Positions 16,601 through 27,100 of a stretch of 47,790 bases of DNA are shown in pieces. The position numbers were made by a program, and so were the translations under genes. A model generated the notes under the pieces. That model saw nothing but the letters and a program-made list of their open reading frames with translations, searched no databases and had not been told where the DNA came from. Within the stretch, counting starts at the first letter, position 1, and the number at the start of each line of letters is the position of its first letter. This stretch comes from Nostoc sp. NMS4 (lineage in GTDB: Bacteria; Cyanobacteriota; Cyanobacteriia; Cyanobacteriales; Nostocaceae): positions 1 to 47,790 of the forward strand of contig NZ_JABXKI010000257.1 in assembly GCF_017115095.1 (NCBI RefSeq). Reading direction: 5' to 3'.

Positions 16601-17341
16601 ATGAATTCGATCGCTACTCCCTTAAATATTGAACGTTGTTGGAATTTTATCGGCATTGAGGGCGATCGCTCCTGTCCCCAATTAGCCACCTATACTCATT
16701 GCCGCAATTGCCCCGTTTACTCCACTGCTGGACGCTATTTGCTAGAGCGCTCCATCCCTGAAGATTATCGCTATCAGTGGACTGAGTTACTGGCTAAATC
16801 TAGAGTCAGTGAAAATTCCCAGATATCCCATACTTTACCCACAACTCAAACTCTGACAGTTGTGATTTTTCGTCTGCAACGGGAATGGTTGGCACTTTCT
16901 GCCCAAATCTTCAAAGAAATTTCCCTTCCGAGTGTGGTTCATACCCTACCGCATCGCAGCAACCAAATCTTGCGGGGATTGGTAAGTATCCGAGGCGAAT
17001 TACTATTGTGTATCTCTTTGAGTGATTTGTTGAATCTCGAAACTGCCGATACAGCAGTACAATCGCTGAGTCCAGTGGTGTATTCGCGCATGGTGGTGCT
17101 GGAAAAGGCCGGTAACACTTGGGTGTTTGGTGTAGATGAACTTTATGGAGTACACCGATTTCACCAGGATCAGTTACAAGATCCGCCTAAGAGTCTAACT
17201 CAAACTTATACTAAAGGATTATTTCACTGGCAACCTGGCGTTTCACAGGAGCGATTCCTACGGAGAGCTACGCTAACGCACAGTGTCAGCTATTTGGATG
17301 ATGAATTGTTATTCACCACCTTGGCTAGGAAGGTGCAGTAA
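16601..17341 (+). CDS. CheW-type adaptor with Cys-rich N terminus (WspD-like)
   Basis: A 246-residue protein. The N terminus carries CWNFIGIEGDRSCPQL and HCRNCPVYS, the four-cysteine segment seen in WspD proteins, followed by a CheW domain (TVVIFRLQREWLALSAQIFKE, ILRGLVSIRGELLLCISLSDLL). A GC-rich dispersed repeat, CCTACGGAGAGCTACGC, lies in frame near the 3' end and encodes FLRRATLTH. The TAA stop overlaps the ATG of the CheA gene by one base, so the two are coupled. Two different CheW proteins in one operon is a Wsp hallmark. Whether the cysteines bind metal is unknown. Confidence 0.9.
   Translation: MNSIATPLNIERCWNFIGIEGDRSCPQLATYTHCRNCPVYSTAGRYLLERSIPEDYRYQWTELLAKSRVSENSQISHTLPTTQTLTVVIFRLQREWLALSAQIFKEISLPSVVHTLPHRSNQILRGLVSIRGELLLCISLSDLLNLETADTAVQSLSPVVYSRMVVLEKAGNTWVFGVDELYGVHRFHQDQLQDPPKSLTQTYTKGLFHWQPGVSQERFLRRATLTHSVSYLDDELLFTTLARKVQ
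17246..17282. repeat. Dispersed repeat inserted in frame in the wspD-like gene
   Basis: GCGATTCCTACGGAGAGCTACGCTAACGC, same family as 2098-2126. It sits in frame just before the C-terminal strand of the CheW domain. Confidence 0.65.
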
Positions 17342-19599
17342 TGTTAGAAGAATTTGATGTCAGCAATCTTTCCCTGCTGGATTTATTCAACATGGAAGTC
17401 AAAACTCAAGTTGTGGTATTGAATGACTGCCTATTGGCTCTGGAAACTAAGCCCGATCCCCAACCAGAACTAGAAGCCTTAATGCGCGCAGCCCATTGCA
17501 TCAAAGGCGCTGCCCGAATTGTCCAAATCAATCCGGTTGTCAACCTTGCCCACGTGATGGAAGACTGCTTTGTTGCAGCTCAAGAGGGAAAAGTTACCTT
17601 AACTGCCGATCGCATTGATGTATTGTTGCAAGGGGTAGATATGCTGCTGCATATAGCGGAAGCGTTTACAGCTAACCCAAATTTGCAGTTGTTAGAAGAT
17701 GTTGGCATTCAATCGTTAGTAAGTGCGATCGCTAATATCCTCACTCCAGAGACAACCTCTACAGAAATTCATCCCCTAGTAACAACAGCGCAGTTAGAAG
17801 ACAACCAACAGACAACCCTTATTTCCCCATCCCCATTAGAAGAACTAGGCATTACCCAAAATCGGGCGGTGCGAATGAGTACTGAAAATCTGAATCGCTT
17901 GATGGGTTTAGCTGGAGAGTCTTTAGTTGAGGCGAATTTATTAGAACCATTTGCTAACTCTTTGCTGAAGTTGAGAAAGAATCAAGGGGAATTGTCCAAC
18001 CTGCTGGAGAAGTTACAGGATTTATTAGGCAACTATCATCTGGATCGGCAAATTAAGGAAACCTTGAGTGCAACTCATCAAAAAGCTAACGAATGTTACC
18101 AGATGATGAGCGATCGCCAAAATGAACTAGAAGTATTTTCTCAGCGTTCTGCTAACCTTGCCCATCGCCTATATCAAGAAGTTATTGCTACCCGGATGTG
18201 TTCTTTTGCTGATGGGGGACAGGGATTTCCGAGGATGGTACGTGACTTAGCAAGGCAATTGGGTAAACGGGTAAAACTGGAAATCTTCGGGAAGTCTACT
18301 TTGGTAGATCGAGATATTCTAGAACGTCTGGAAGCCCCATTGACTCATATTCTGCGGAATGCGATCGATCATGGCATTGAAACGCCCCAAGAACGTCAAG
18401 CAGCAGGAAAGCCAGAAGAAGGAATTATTCGCATTGAAGTTACCCATCGCGCCGGAATGCTGTTTATCACCGTTGCAGATGATGGACGGGGAATCGATAT
18501 CGAGTTTTTGCGCCAAGTAGTCATTAGCAAACAACTGACAAACCCGGAAATGGCAGCCCAACTTACCGAAGTTGAGTTGATGGAGTTCCTGTTTTTGCCT
18601 GGTTTCTCCACAGCCCAGACTGTCACCGAAATTTCAGGCCGGGGTGTGGGATTAGATATAGCCCATAGCACAGTGCGGCAAGTTGGCGGAACCCTGCGGG
18701 CGATTTCTGCGTTGGGAAGGGGCATGACCTTTTACTTGCAGTTACCGCTAACGCTATCTGTGATTCGCACCCTGTTAGTGGAAATTGCTGGTGAACCCTA
18801 TGCCTTTGGGCTGACACGCATTGAACAGGTATTGATATTATCGAGGTCTAAAATTGCAGTATCGGAAAATCGCCCATTTTTCTTGATGAAAAATCAACCT
18901 GTGGAGTTGATTTTGGCAAGTCAAGTTTTAGAGTTACCATCACCTACGGTAAATATAGAATCGTTATCAGTGATTGTAATTAGCGATCGCCTCAACCGTT
19001 ATGGATTAGTTGTAGATCGGTTTCTCGGTGAGTGCAGTTTGGTTGTCCGACCTTTAGATCCCCGCCTTGGAAAAGTCCCCAACATTAGCGCCGCCGCCCT
19101 GATGGATGATGGTTCGCCAGTCTTAATTGTCGATGTTGAAGATTTGGTACGTTCCATTGCGAAGGTGTTTTCTAGTGGACAACTTTCTCAGGTAAATCAG
19201 TCTGCTCATCAGGCAGTTAGCAAAACTTACAAGCGAGTGTTAGTAGTAGATGATTCGATAACTGTGCGCGAAATGGAGCGCAAACTTTTAGAAAACAACG
19301 GTTACAAAGCGGAAGTGGCGGTTAATGGTATTGATGGTTGGAATGCAATCCGTAGCGGCGATTATGACTTAGTGGTGACAGATATTGATATGCCCCGCAT
19401 GAACGGTTTTGAACTCACCAGCCAGATAAAAACTCATGCCAAGCTGAAGCAAATACCCGTAATTATCGTTTCTTACAAAGACCGGGAAGAAGACCGATTG
19501 CAAGGGTTAGAAGCAGGTGCAGACTACTATTTAACCAAGAGTAGCTTTCATGATGATACTCTGTTAAATGCAGTGATTGATTTAATTGGAGAAGCTTGA
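17341..19599 (+). CDS. Hybrid CheA histidine kinase with receiver domain (WspE-like)
   Basis: A 752-residue kinase. Domains: Hpt about 1-115 with phosphorylated His52 in MRAAHCIKGAAR; dimerisation helices about 180-280; HATPase about 300-460 with ILRNAIDHGIE (N box), VADDGRGID (G1) and SGRGVGLDI (G2); CheW-like P5 about 465-600; receiver about 628-752 with VLVVDDSITVRE, the acceptor Asp near 680 in VVTDIDMPRMNG and the conserved Lys in YYLTKSS. There is no separate P2 (CheY-binding) domain, as in WspE, where the kinase's own receiver tunes signal flow. It overlaps the WspD-like gene by one base. All catalytic residues look intact. Confidence 0.95.
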   Translation: MLEEFDVSNLSLLDLFNMEVKTQVVVLNDCLLALETKPDPQPELEALMRAAHCIKGAARIVQINPVVNLAHVMEDCFVAAQEGKVTLTADRIDVLLQGVDMLLHIAEAFTANPNLQLLEDVGIQSLVSAIANILTPETTSTEIHPLVTTAQLEDNQQTTLISPSPLEELGITQNRAVRMSTENLNRLMGLAGESLVEANLLEPFANSLLKLRKNQGELSNLLEKLQDLLGNYHLDRQIKETLSATHQKANECYQMMSDRQNELEVFSQRSANLAHRLYQEVIATRMCSFADGGQGFPRMVRDLARQLGKRVKLEIFGKSTLVDRDILERLEAPLTHILRNAIDHGIETPQERQAAGKPEEGIIRIEVTHRAGMLFITVADDGRGIDIEFLRQVVISKQLTNPEMAAQLTEVELMEFLFLPGFSTAQTVTEISGRGVGLDIAHSTVRQVGGTLRAISALGRGMTFYLQLPLTLSVIRTLLVEIAGEPYAFGLTRIEQVLILSRSKIAVSENRPFFLMKNQPVELILASQVLELPSPTVNIESLSVIVISDRLNRYGLVVDRFLGECSLVVRPLDPRLGKVPNISAAALMDDGSPVLIVDVEDLVRSIAKVFSSGQLSQVNQSAHQAVSKTYKRVLVVDDSITVREMERKLLENNGYKAEVAVNGIDGWNAIRSGDYDLVVTDIDMPRMNGFELTSQIKTHAKLKQIPVIIVSYKDREEDRLQGLEAGADYYLTKSSFHDDTLLNAVIDLIGEA

Positions 19600-19618
19600 T
19601 AATAATTCGTAATTCGTA

Positions 19619-19683
19619 ATGACGCGACGCTCCTGCGTCGCTAACGCTTCGCTATCGCGGACTCGCTACCGCTACGCTAACGT
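19619..19683. repeat. GC-rich palindromic repeat cluster between cheA and cheB genes
   Basis: GACGCGACGCTCCTGCGTCGC and CTATCGCGGACTCGCTACC form overlapping hairpins flanked by direct AATTCGTAA copies (19612 and 19682). Related in style to 42000-42062. Confidence 0.6.
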
Positions 19684-19836
19684 AATTCGTAATTAAGAAA
19701 GTGTTCAGGACTTACGCAAAATATCTCTAAAACTTTCATTTCTCTGTGTTCTCTGCGCCTCTGTGGTTCGATTTTTCGTTACCTGTAAGTCCTAATGTTG
19801 TATTTGTAGCGTTATTTTGGAGAAATACCATAATTT

Positions 19837-20829
19837 GTGAGAATTGCGATCGCTAACGATATGTTCATGGCTGTAGAAGCACTGCGGCGTGTTCTCGTAA
19901 AAGTACCAGATTACACGCTGGCATGGGTTGCTTACGATGGTGCGGAAGCGGTGAGCAAATGTGCGGCTGATACTCCCGACTTGATTTTGATGGATGTACT
20001 GATGCCCAGTATGGATGGAGTAGAAGCCACACGACGCATCATGAGCCAATCTCCCTGTGCCATTGTGATGGTAACAGCTAGCGTTAATCGCTATGCAGCC
20101 AAGGTTTTTGAAGCAATGGGTTATGGAGCCTTGGATGCCGTCAACACGCCAGCTTTCGGTGATGATGGGCTACTAAAAAAAATTGCCATGATCGCTCAAT
20201 TAATTGGCAAATCTTCACATCGGCGATCGCTGTCTATCCATCACTCAAAATCACTTCCACCTCTAATTGTTCTAGGGGCTTCCACTGGCGGGCCGCAAGC
20301 ATTGACAACTATTCTCTCCCAATTTCCCCAAAATTTTCCGGCGGCGATAATTATTGTTCAGCATCTAGATGCCCAATTTATCCCAGGTTTTGCCGCCTGG
20401 TTGAATGAGCAAATTCCTCTGGCTGTGCAATTAGCGATCGCAGGTGCATCACCACAGCCTGGTAAAGTTCTGCTTGCTGGTACAAATCTTCATTTGGTGA
20501 TGCGTCCCGACCTCACCCTTGGCTATAATAAAGAACCACTAAATTTTTCCTACCGTCCATCAGTCGATGTTTTCTTCAAGAGTGTGGCTAAAAATTGGAC
20601 TGGAAAGGGGATTGGGGTATTGCTGACGGGGATGGGTCAAGATGGCGCTCAAGGTTTAAAACGATTGCGCGAAGCAGGTTGGCACACTATTGCCCAAGAC
20701 CGCAAAACTTGCGTTGTCTATGGAATGCCCAAAGTAGCAGTGGAATTAAAAGCTGCGGTGGAGGTTTTACCAATTGAAGCGATCGCATCAACCTGTATCA
20801 AATATACGTCAAAACACTTAACCTTATAG
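19837..20829 (+). CDS. CheB-type receptor methylesterase (WspF-like)
   Basis: A 330-residue response regulator esterase that would remove methyl groups placed by the CheR protein. The receiver (about 1-115) has acceptor D53 in [13 protein letters not shown]. Its first acidic site reads [14 protein letters not shown], with N-D in place of D-D, which is the form found in WspF. The esterase domain has the catalytic Ser149 in LGASTGGP, His176 in IVQHLDAQ and Asp269 in GMGQDGAQG, all present. The start is GTG at 19837. It follows the CheA gene after a 237-base gap containing palindromic repeats and could have its own promoter there. Confidence 0.93.
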   Translation: MRIAIANDMFMAVEALRRVLVKVPDYTLAWVAYDGAEAVSKCAADTPDLILMDVLMPSMDGVEATRRIMSQSPCAIVMVTASVNRYAAKVFEAMGYGALDAVNTPAFGDDGLLKKIAMIAQLIGKSSHRRSLSIHHSKSLPPLIVLGASTGGPQALTTILSQFPQNFPAAIIIVQHLDAQFIPGFAAWLNEQIPLAVQLAIAGASPQPGKVLLAGTNLHLVMRPDLTLGYNKEPLNFSYRPSVDVFFKSVAKNWTGKGIGVLLTGMGQDGAQGLKRLREAGWHTIAQDRKTCVVYGMPKVAVELKAAVEVLPIEAIASTCIKYTSKHLTL

Positions 20830-21012
20830 TAATTAATCATACTGTATATTTATAAATATGTGCGTTAAAGTAAACACTTAAGCCATCTTTACGAAGTATT
20901 TCAAAACACTAGCAAACTTTAATACTGAGATATAATTGCGACAACTGCAAATTAGTAAATTTAACTGACTAGTTTGTAGTCGTGAAAACAAAGACCTATT
21001 TAGAGGTGCTAA

Positions 21013-22407
21013 ATGAACCTGCAAGAAACAGCACTCTTAGAAATATCTCCAAAGATCGCAAGATTATCACCGAAGTGGAGTGAACCAGAAACCCCACAAG
21101 CTGCGCCATTTATTCAGGATGCCAAAATATGCACAGTCAGACTTTTGCTAATTGACGATCAGGTAATTATCAGCGAAGCCTTCCGTCGGATTGTTGCGAC
21201 AGAAACAGATATTTCGCTTCACTACACAAGTAATCCAGCTAAAGCTATTCAAGATGCGATCGCCATAGAACCAACGACGATCTTTTTGGATATGATCATG
21301 CCAGATATCGATGGATTAATGTTACTGCGTTGGTTTCGCTCTCATCCAGTAACTCGTGATATTCCGATCGTCATGCTATCTAGTAAAGAAGAACCAAAGC
21401 TGAAAGCCGCCGCCTTTGCTGAGGGTGCAAATGACTACCTAATTAAGTTACCCGATGCTGTTGAGTTAATTGCCCGCATCCGTTATCATTCCAAAGCATA
21501 CAACAACCTCAAAGCACTCACTACTGCAACTGCCACTGCTCAACTTCAAGCACAACAGTTAAAAAATACTTTACAGGAATTGCAAACTACCCAAGTTCAA
21601 TTGATTCAAACTGAGAAAATGTCTAGCTTGGGTCGTATGGTGGCAGGTTTAGCCCACGAAATTAATAATCCTGTTAACTTTATTCATGGCAATTTTAATC
21701 ATCTTAATAATCATGTAAATTGTCTGATAAATTTAATTGAACTATATCAACAAGAACATCCAGATTTGTATTCTTTATTTGAAGAAAAATTTGGTGAATT
21801 TAATCTTGATTTTATCATCGATGATTTACCAAAAATTCTTTCATCCATGAGGATGGGAACTGATCGGATTCGTGACATTGTGCTGTCTCTAAGAAATTTT
21901 TCTCGACTCGATCAGTCAGAGAAAAAAGCCGTTAATATTCATGAAGGTATTGAAAGTACTTTATTACTTTTAAATCATCGGATACACCCAAAAATTGAAA
22001 TTATTAAAAAATATGGGAATCTGCCACCAGTTCAATGTTATCCAGCGCAACTAAACCAAGTATTTATGAATATCCTTAGTAATGGCATTGATGCTTTACT
22101 AGAGCGAGATAATCAGATCCAAAAGCAAATTGTGATTACAACTGAAGTAACTGAATTAGAAACAGTCGTAATCACATTCAAAGATAACGGTGATGGAATA
22201 GATGCGGAAATCAAAAGTAAGATATTTGATCCTTTTTTTACAACTAAACCAATTAATAAAGGAACGGGATTGGGTTTAGCAATTAGCCATCAAATTATTG
22301 AGAAACATCAGGGAAATATCCAGCTAAAATCTGAAATTGGCTATGGAACTGAATTTGCGATCGAAATTCCAATAGCATTAGCTGTTAATCATAAAAGCAA
22401 CACTTGA
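21013..22407 (+). CDS. Receiver-histidine kinase hybrid with WspR-like receiver
   Basis: A 464-residue protein. The receiver (about 42-165) has D48-D49, acceptor D93 in FLDMIMPDIDG, and the run LSSKEEP...GANDYLIKLPD...ELIARIRYHS, which closely resembles the WspR receiver. A coiled coil (170-205) leads to a HisKA box with His215 (VAGLAHEINNPVNF) and a HATPase domain (NQVFMNILSNGIDAL, FKDNGDGID, KGTGLGLAISHQ). No GGDEF domain is present, although WspR in Pseudomonas carries one. It sits where wspR sits, at the end of the cluster. It probably takes phosphate from the CheA protein and controls a kinase rather than c-di-GMP. Its target is not visible. Confidence 0.9.
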   Translation: MNLQETALLEISPKIARLSPKWSEPETPQAAPFIQDAKICTVRLLLIDDQVIISEAFRRIVATETDISLHYTSNPAKAIQDAIAIEPTTIFLDMIMPDIDGLMLLRWFRSHPVTRDIPIVMLSSKEEPKLKAAAFAEGANDYLIKLPDAVELIARIRYHSKAYNNLKALTTATATAQLQAQQLKNTLQELQTTQVQLIQTEKMSSLGRMVAGLAHEINNPVNFIHGNFNHLNNHVNCLINLIELYQQEHPDLYSLFEEKFGEFNLDFIIDDLPKILSSMRMGTDRIRDIVLSLRNFSRLDQSEKKAVNIHEGIESTLLLLNHRIHPKIEIIKKYGNLPPVQCYPAQLNQVFMNILSNGIDALLERDNQIQKQIVITTEVTELETVVITFKDNGDGIDAEIKSKIFDPFFTTKPINKGTGLGLAISHQIIEKHQGNIQLKSEIGYGTEFAIEIPIALAVNHKSNT

Positions 22408-22760
22408 ATTAAGACTTCACCGGAGAATTATTTCCTCGGAGGTTGATTCATCTTTTAACTTATAAGTTATTAAAGAAAAATGCAGAATTAATCCTGAATT
22501 CTATTTTAATAAATCCTTGAAGAAGAATTCAGAATTCAGAAGTCACAATAAATATTCTGGCGACTGACGCATGAATTCTGTTTTGATAATAAATTAAATG
22601 CGATCGCAGTTGTAGGAATCGATAATTCATATCATCAAATCTTGATGATGATATTATGAATCATTTGCTACCGCTTGCGTGCATGGGATGAGTGACCCTA
22701 GTGTTAAAAGAAATCGTGCAAAGCTAAACCCTCATCCCAGAAGTCGAATAGGAAGCTACA
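22408..22760. other. Intergenic region with imperfect hairpins
   Basis: No gene seen. Contains a GCGATCGC site, GAATTC-rich short repeats, and an imperfect inverted repeat ATTCATATCATCAA...TTGATGATGATATTATGAAT (about 22625-22662). Function not assignable. Confidence 0.5.
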
Positions 22761-23069
22761 ATGGCAATTCCAAATAAACAAGTAAAATCTAATACTGATA
22801 TTTTAGATAATAGACGCACCCAAACTCGCATCCAGGTGCGTATTCCTAAAGACTTGCATGAGAAACCAGTCATTTCACGACTGGTTTCTCACTATGGTGT
22901 CACAGTCATTATTGCTGATGCTCAGGTAAACGCAAACGTGCCACAATATAGCTGCTTCGATCTGGAACTGCGAGGTACTGTTTCCCAGATTGAAAGTGCC
23001 TTGACTTACCTGGATGAACTAGATTTAGAAGTTTTGCAACAATCTAGCCCTGAAGAAGATGGTTGGTAA
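22761..23069 (+). CDS. NIL-domain protein
   Basis: A 102-residue protein with the NIL domain fold (ferredoxin-like, often found at the ends of methionine-uptake ATPases): RIQVRIPKDLHEKPVISRLVSHYGVTVIIADAQV...FDLELRGTVSQIESALTYLDEL. Stand-alone NIL proteins are common in cyanobacteria; their role is not established. A good ribosome site (AGGAAG, five bases spacing) precedes the ATG. The coding sequence contains a perfect 12-base inverted repeat (22859-22870 with 22880-22891), so the mRNA would form a strong hairpin over codons 33-44. The STRR array downstream separates it from the convergent response regulator. Confidence 0.85.
   Translation: MAIPNKQVKSNTDILDNRRTQTRIQVRIPKDLHEKPVISRLVSHYGVTVIIADAQVNANVPQYSCFDLELRGTVSQIESALTYLDELDLEVLQQSSPEEDGW
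22859..22891. repeat. Perfect 12-bp inverted repeat inside the NIL-domain gene
   Basis: TGAGAAACCAGT and ACTGGTTTCTCA flank a nine-base loop (CATTTCACG). It lies within codons for HEKPVISRLVSH. Confidence 0.9.
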
Positions 23070-23140
23070 ATTGAGTGCTGAGTCCTGAGTTATGAGTGCT
23101 GAGTCAAAAACACTCAGCACTCAGCACTCAACACTCGGTA
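23070..23140. repeat. GAGTGCT STRR array with inverted half
   Basis: GAGTGCTGAGTCC.. units followed by CACTCAGCACTCAGCACTCAACACTC, forming a long potential hairpin between convergent genes; likely acts as a bidirectional terminator. Similar units at 6236-6268 and 31154-31176. Confidence 0.75.
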
Positions 23141-23146
23141 CTGAGT

Positions 23147-23824
23147 TTAGGCCATTTGATTTTCAATCGCCCACCGCGCTAATTCAGTGCGGTTGTGGAG
23201 ATTGGTTTTGCCCAACATATTGGACACATGGCTTTCAACAGTGCGCTGACTAACATTTAGTTCTTCAGCAATTTCACGGTTAGCTAAACCCCTAGCAACA
23301 AACTGGACTACTTTCAGTTCAGTTGGGGTTAATTGCACATCGAAGGGAACCTGGATGCGGGAACCGTTTTCGCCTCCTTTTGCTTGGTGTTCTTTCCAAC
23401 GGATAGTTTGTTTCAGCGAGGATTCAACTTGCGCTACGAGTTCTTCTGGTTCAAAGGGCTTGACCATATAAACATCAGCACCTTTATTCAGACCCTTAAC
23501 TCGGTCTGCACTTTGTCCCTTAGCTGAAAGGAAAAGAACCGGAATCCAGCTGGTGCGTTCGTTTTGCCGGACTTGTTCCACAAAAGTATATCCGTCCATT
23601 TCCGGCATCATCACATCGCAGATGATCATGTCTGGAACATCTTGCTCTAAAATTTCCAGAGCTTCACGTCCATTTTCGGCGGTGATGACTTCATATCCCC
23701 GGAATTCTAAGTAATCCTTCACCAGCAAGATGAGGTTAGGGTCATCATCAATCAATAGAAGTCGTTTGTGATCTTTCATGCTGGGCTCTTTCATAGCAGT
23801 GGCACTTGTCGCGCTTCGGTCCAT
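23147..23824 (-). CDS. NarL/LuxR-type response regulator, Rre1/Ycf29-like
   Basis: A response regulator of about 225 residues. The receiver has LLLIDDDPNLILLVKDYLEF, acceptor Asp in MIICDVMMPEMDG, and VYMVKPFEPEEL; the C-terminal LuxR helix-turn-helix reads LTPTELKVVQFVARGLANRE, then IAEELNVSQRTVESHVSNML. The combination resembles cyanobacterial Rre1, also plastid-encoded Ycf29. Rre1 with kinase Hik2 is reported to control heat-shock and chaperone genes. It lies one kilobase upstream of, and divergent from, groES-groEL, which fits such a role but does not prove it. The start is the ATG at 23824; a shorter start near MKDHKR is possible. The symbol is left empty because the assignment is by resemblance. 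Confidence 0.85.
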   Translation of the reverse strand: MDRSATSATAMKEPSMKDHKRLLLIDDDPNLILLVKDYLEFRGYEVITAENGREALEILEQDVPDMIICDVMMPEMDGYTFVEQVRQNERTSWIPVLFLSAKGQSADRVKGLNKGADVYMVKPFEPEELVAQVESSLKQTIRWKEHQAKGGENGSRIQVPFDVQLTPTELKVVQFVARGLANREIAEELNVSQRTVESHVSNMLGKTNLHNRTELARWAIENQMA

Positions 23825-24181
23825 CAAAGTCTTGAATATTTATCCTCTATGGTGGGTTATTCGAGATGTTGTCCTTTTTCCTACTTAACTTGCCTTTGCT
23901 GTCTCGAAGTCTTAAAAATGCCGAGCATTTTCAATAGACTAGTAGCTCGATAGCAAAAGTCCAGCAAGGATACGTATAGCAGTAGTATCTATAATGCGCT
24001 ATTATATATCGCATTGAAAGGGGCGGGCGAGAAAACACTGATAAAATAATAATCCTTCTGACTCACAAGTAAGTATTGGCTTAAAGATGACCCTACCTCA
24101 AAAGCAACCCGCACTTTCTTTAAGCTTACTGCTATACCATGTCCTTCGGTTGTTAAGCCTCTATGAGGTGTTCACAAGAAA

Positions 24182-24506
24182 CTAGGAAGTTTCTGGCAAA
24201 GGATGGGTTAAAAACGCATATTTTTCAACCACCACTATGCCTATTAACTGTTCTCGGACGATCCGCAGGGGTAACTTCCGGGTTTGCTTGGCGATACCAG
24301 ACACCATCAGGGTAAACCACCATTATGGGTCTAGAACAAGAAACACGCAAGTAATTGGCTTTGGTTTTATAGACGGAGATCGGATAACTCTGTTGCGCCT
24401 CATCAAGTTTTAACTCTTTAAGTCGTATTTTTAAGTAATCCCAGAATTCCAGACTAGCTCGTTTTGAGCAGCAATTGTCTGGTTAGCGCAAATAAAGTTG
24501 ACTAGG
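24182..24506 (-). pseudogene. Decayed (2Fe-2S)-ferredoxin-like gene
   Basis: The minus strand encodes, in pieces, a protein of the cyanobacterial thioredoxin-like ferredoxin type: FICANQT (24498 downwards), then a frame change into CCSKRASLEFWDYLK, IRLKELKLDEAQQ, KTKANYLRVSCSRP and IMVVYPDGVWYRQANPEV, then a second frame change near 24274 into LRIVREQLIGIVVVEKYAFL, THPLPETS and stop. The pieces join to a continuous family-like sequence only if two frameshifts are undone. The cysteine region (expected ANCLRVC) reads ANYLRVSC, so a ligand is altered. No start codon is seen. It lies between the regulator gene and groES and is almost certainly not functional. Confidence 0.75.
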
Positions 24507-24802
24507 AAGTAGGGAATGGGGAAGAATTCTCATAATTCTTAACTCCCTACTCCCTACTCTCTTCGTAACTTACGGAACAAAACCTGAAAGGTAGAAATAA
24601 TTAAGCATTTATACTTAAGTACATCTATAGGACTCATATTTGATTTTTGAAAAAACTCAGTACACCTTTATTCCTTCTTCCCAGTCTCCAGTCCCCAGTC
24701 TCTACGAGTAATTCAGGAATCAAATCGGATTGCTATATAACCTTCTAGTTCGGGAACCCGTACTAAAGGGATTCTTGCCATTGGATGCCATTTTTCGGTA
24801 AA

Positions 24803-24829
24803 TTAGCACTCAGGAGTTGAGAGTGCTAA
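24803..24829 (+). promoter_or_regulatory. CIRCE operator (HrcA site) upstream of groES
   Basis: Perfect TTAGCACTC - nine bases - GAGTGCTAA, ending 16 bases before the groES ATG. This is the consensus CIRCE element at which HrcA represses chaperone operons; de-repression follows heat shock. Confidence 0.97.
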
Positions 24830-24845
24830 ACTGGAGAAAATAATT

Positions 24846-25157
24846 ATGGCAGCTTTATCTCTAAGCGTTTCTACAGTTAAACCCTTGGGCGATCGCGTTT
24901 TCGTAAAAGTGAGCGCCTCTGAGGAAAAGACCGCAGGTGGTCTGTATTTGCCCGATACCGCCAAGGAAAAGCCCCAAGTAGGGGAAGTAGTCGCCCTTGG
25001 CCCTGGCAAGCGTAATGACGATGGAAACCGTCAGGAATTGGAAATTAAAGTCGGCGACAAGGTGCTGTACTCTAAGTACGCTGGCACTGACATCAAGCTC
25101 GGCACCGAAGAATATGTACTGCTTTCTGAAAAAGATATTTTAGCAGTCGTTATTTAG
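24846..25157 (+). CDS. groES: Co-chaperonin GroES
   Basis: A 103-residue GroES (Cpn10) that caps the GroEL chamber. Landmarks: [20 protein letters not shown], the mobile loop [13 protein letters not shown] (contact to GroEL), [11 protein letters not shown] and [18 protein letters not shown] operator lies just upstream and groEL follows after a 99-base repeat-rich spacer. Normal length and composition. Confidence 0.98.
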   Translation: MAALSLSVSTVKPLGDRVFVKVSASEEKTAGGLYLPDTAKEKPQVGEVVALGPGKRNDDGNRQELEIKVGDKVLYSKYAGTDIKLGTEEYVLLSEKDILAVVI

Positions 25158-26891
<1,734 letters not shown>

Positions 26892-26917
26892 TACTTTGTA
26901 GTTAGATAATTTGTCAG

Positions 26918-26953
26918 AACAGCTGCTTCCTTTATGGAGGCGGCTGTTTTTTT
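26918..26953 (+). terminator. Rho-independent terminator of groES-groEL
   Basis: AACAGCTGCTTCC pairs with GGAGGCGGCTGTT (two G-T wobbles) across a TTTAT loop, followed by TTTTTTT. Lies 26 bases after the groEL stop. Confidence 0.9.
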
Positions 26954-26975
26954 GTGTCAGTAGAAGAGGAAGAAA

Positions 26976-27044
26976 GTGAGTTACGACAACGCTTGTAAAT
27001 ATTTAGCTGAACAATCGCATCCACATACCACAATCCCTTTTTAG
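26976..27044 (+). pseudogene. Truncated N terminus of an Rpn-type nuclease gene
   Basis: A frame from GTG reads VSYDNACKYLAEQ then SHPHTTIPF and stop. The first part matches the start of cyanobacterial Rpn/DUF4351-type nucleases (compare MYDNICKFIAENF of the gene at 9938), after which homology ends. A relic of 22 codons. Confidence 0.55.
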
Positions 27045-27100
27045 TCGCCAATATTACTTGTATTCCTTTTCAGTATTTTCTCACGAATGATTCAGGATTG

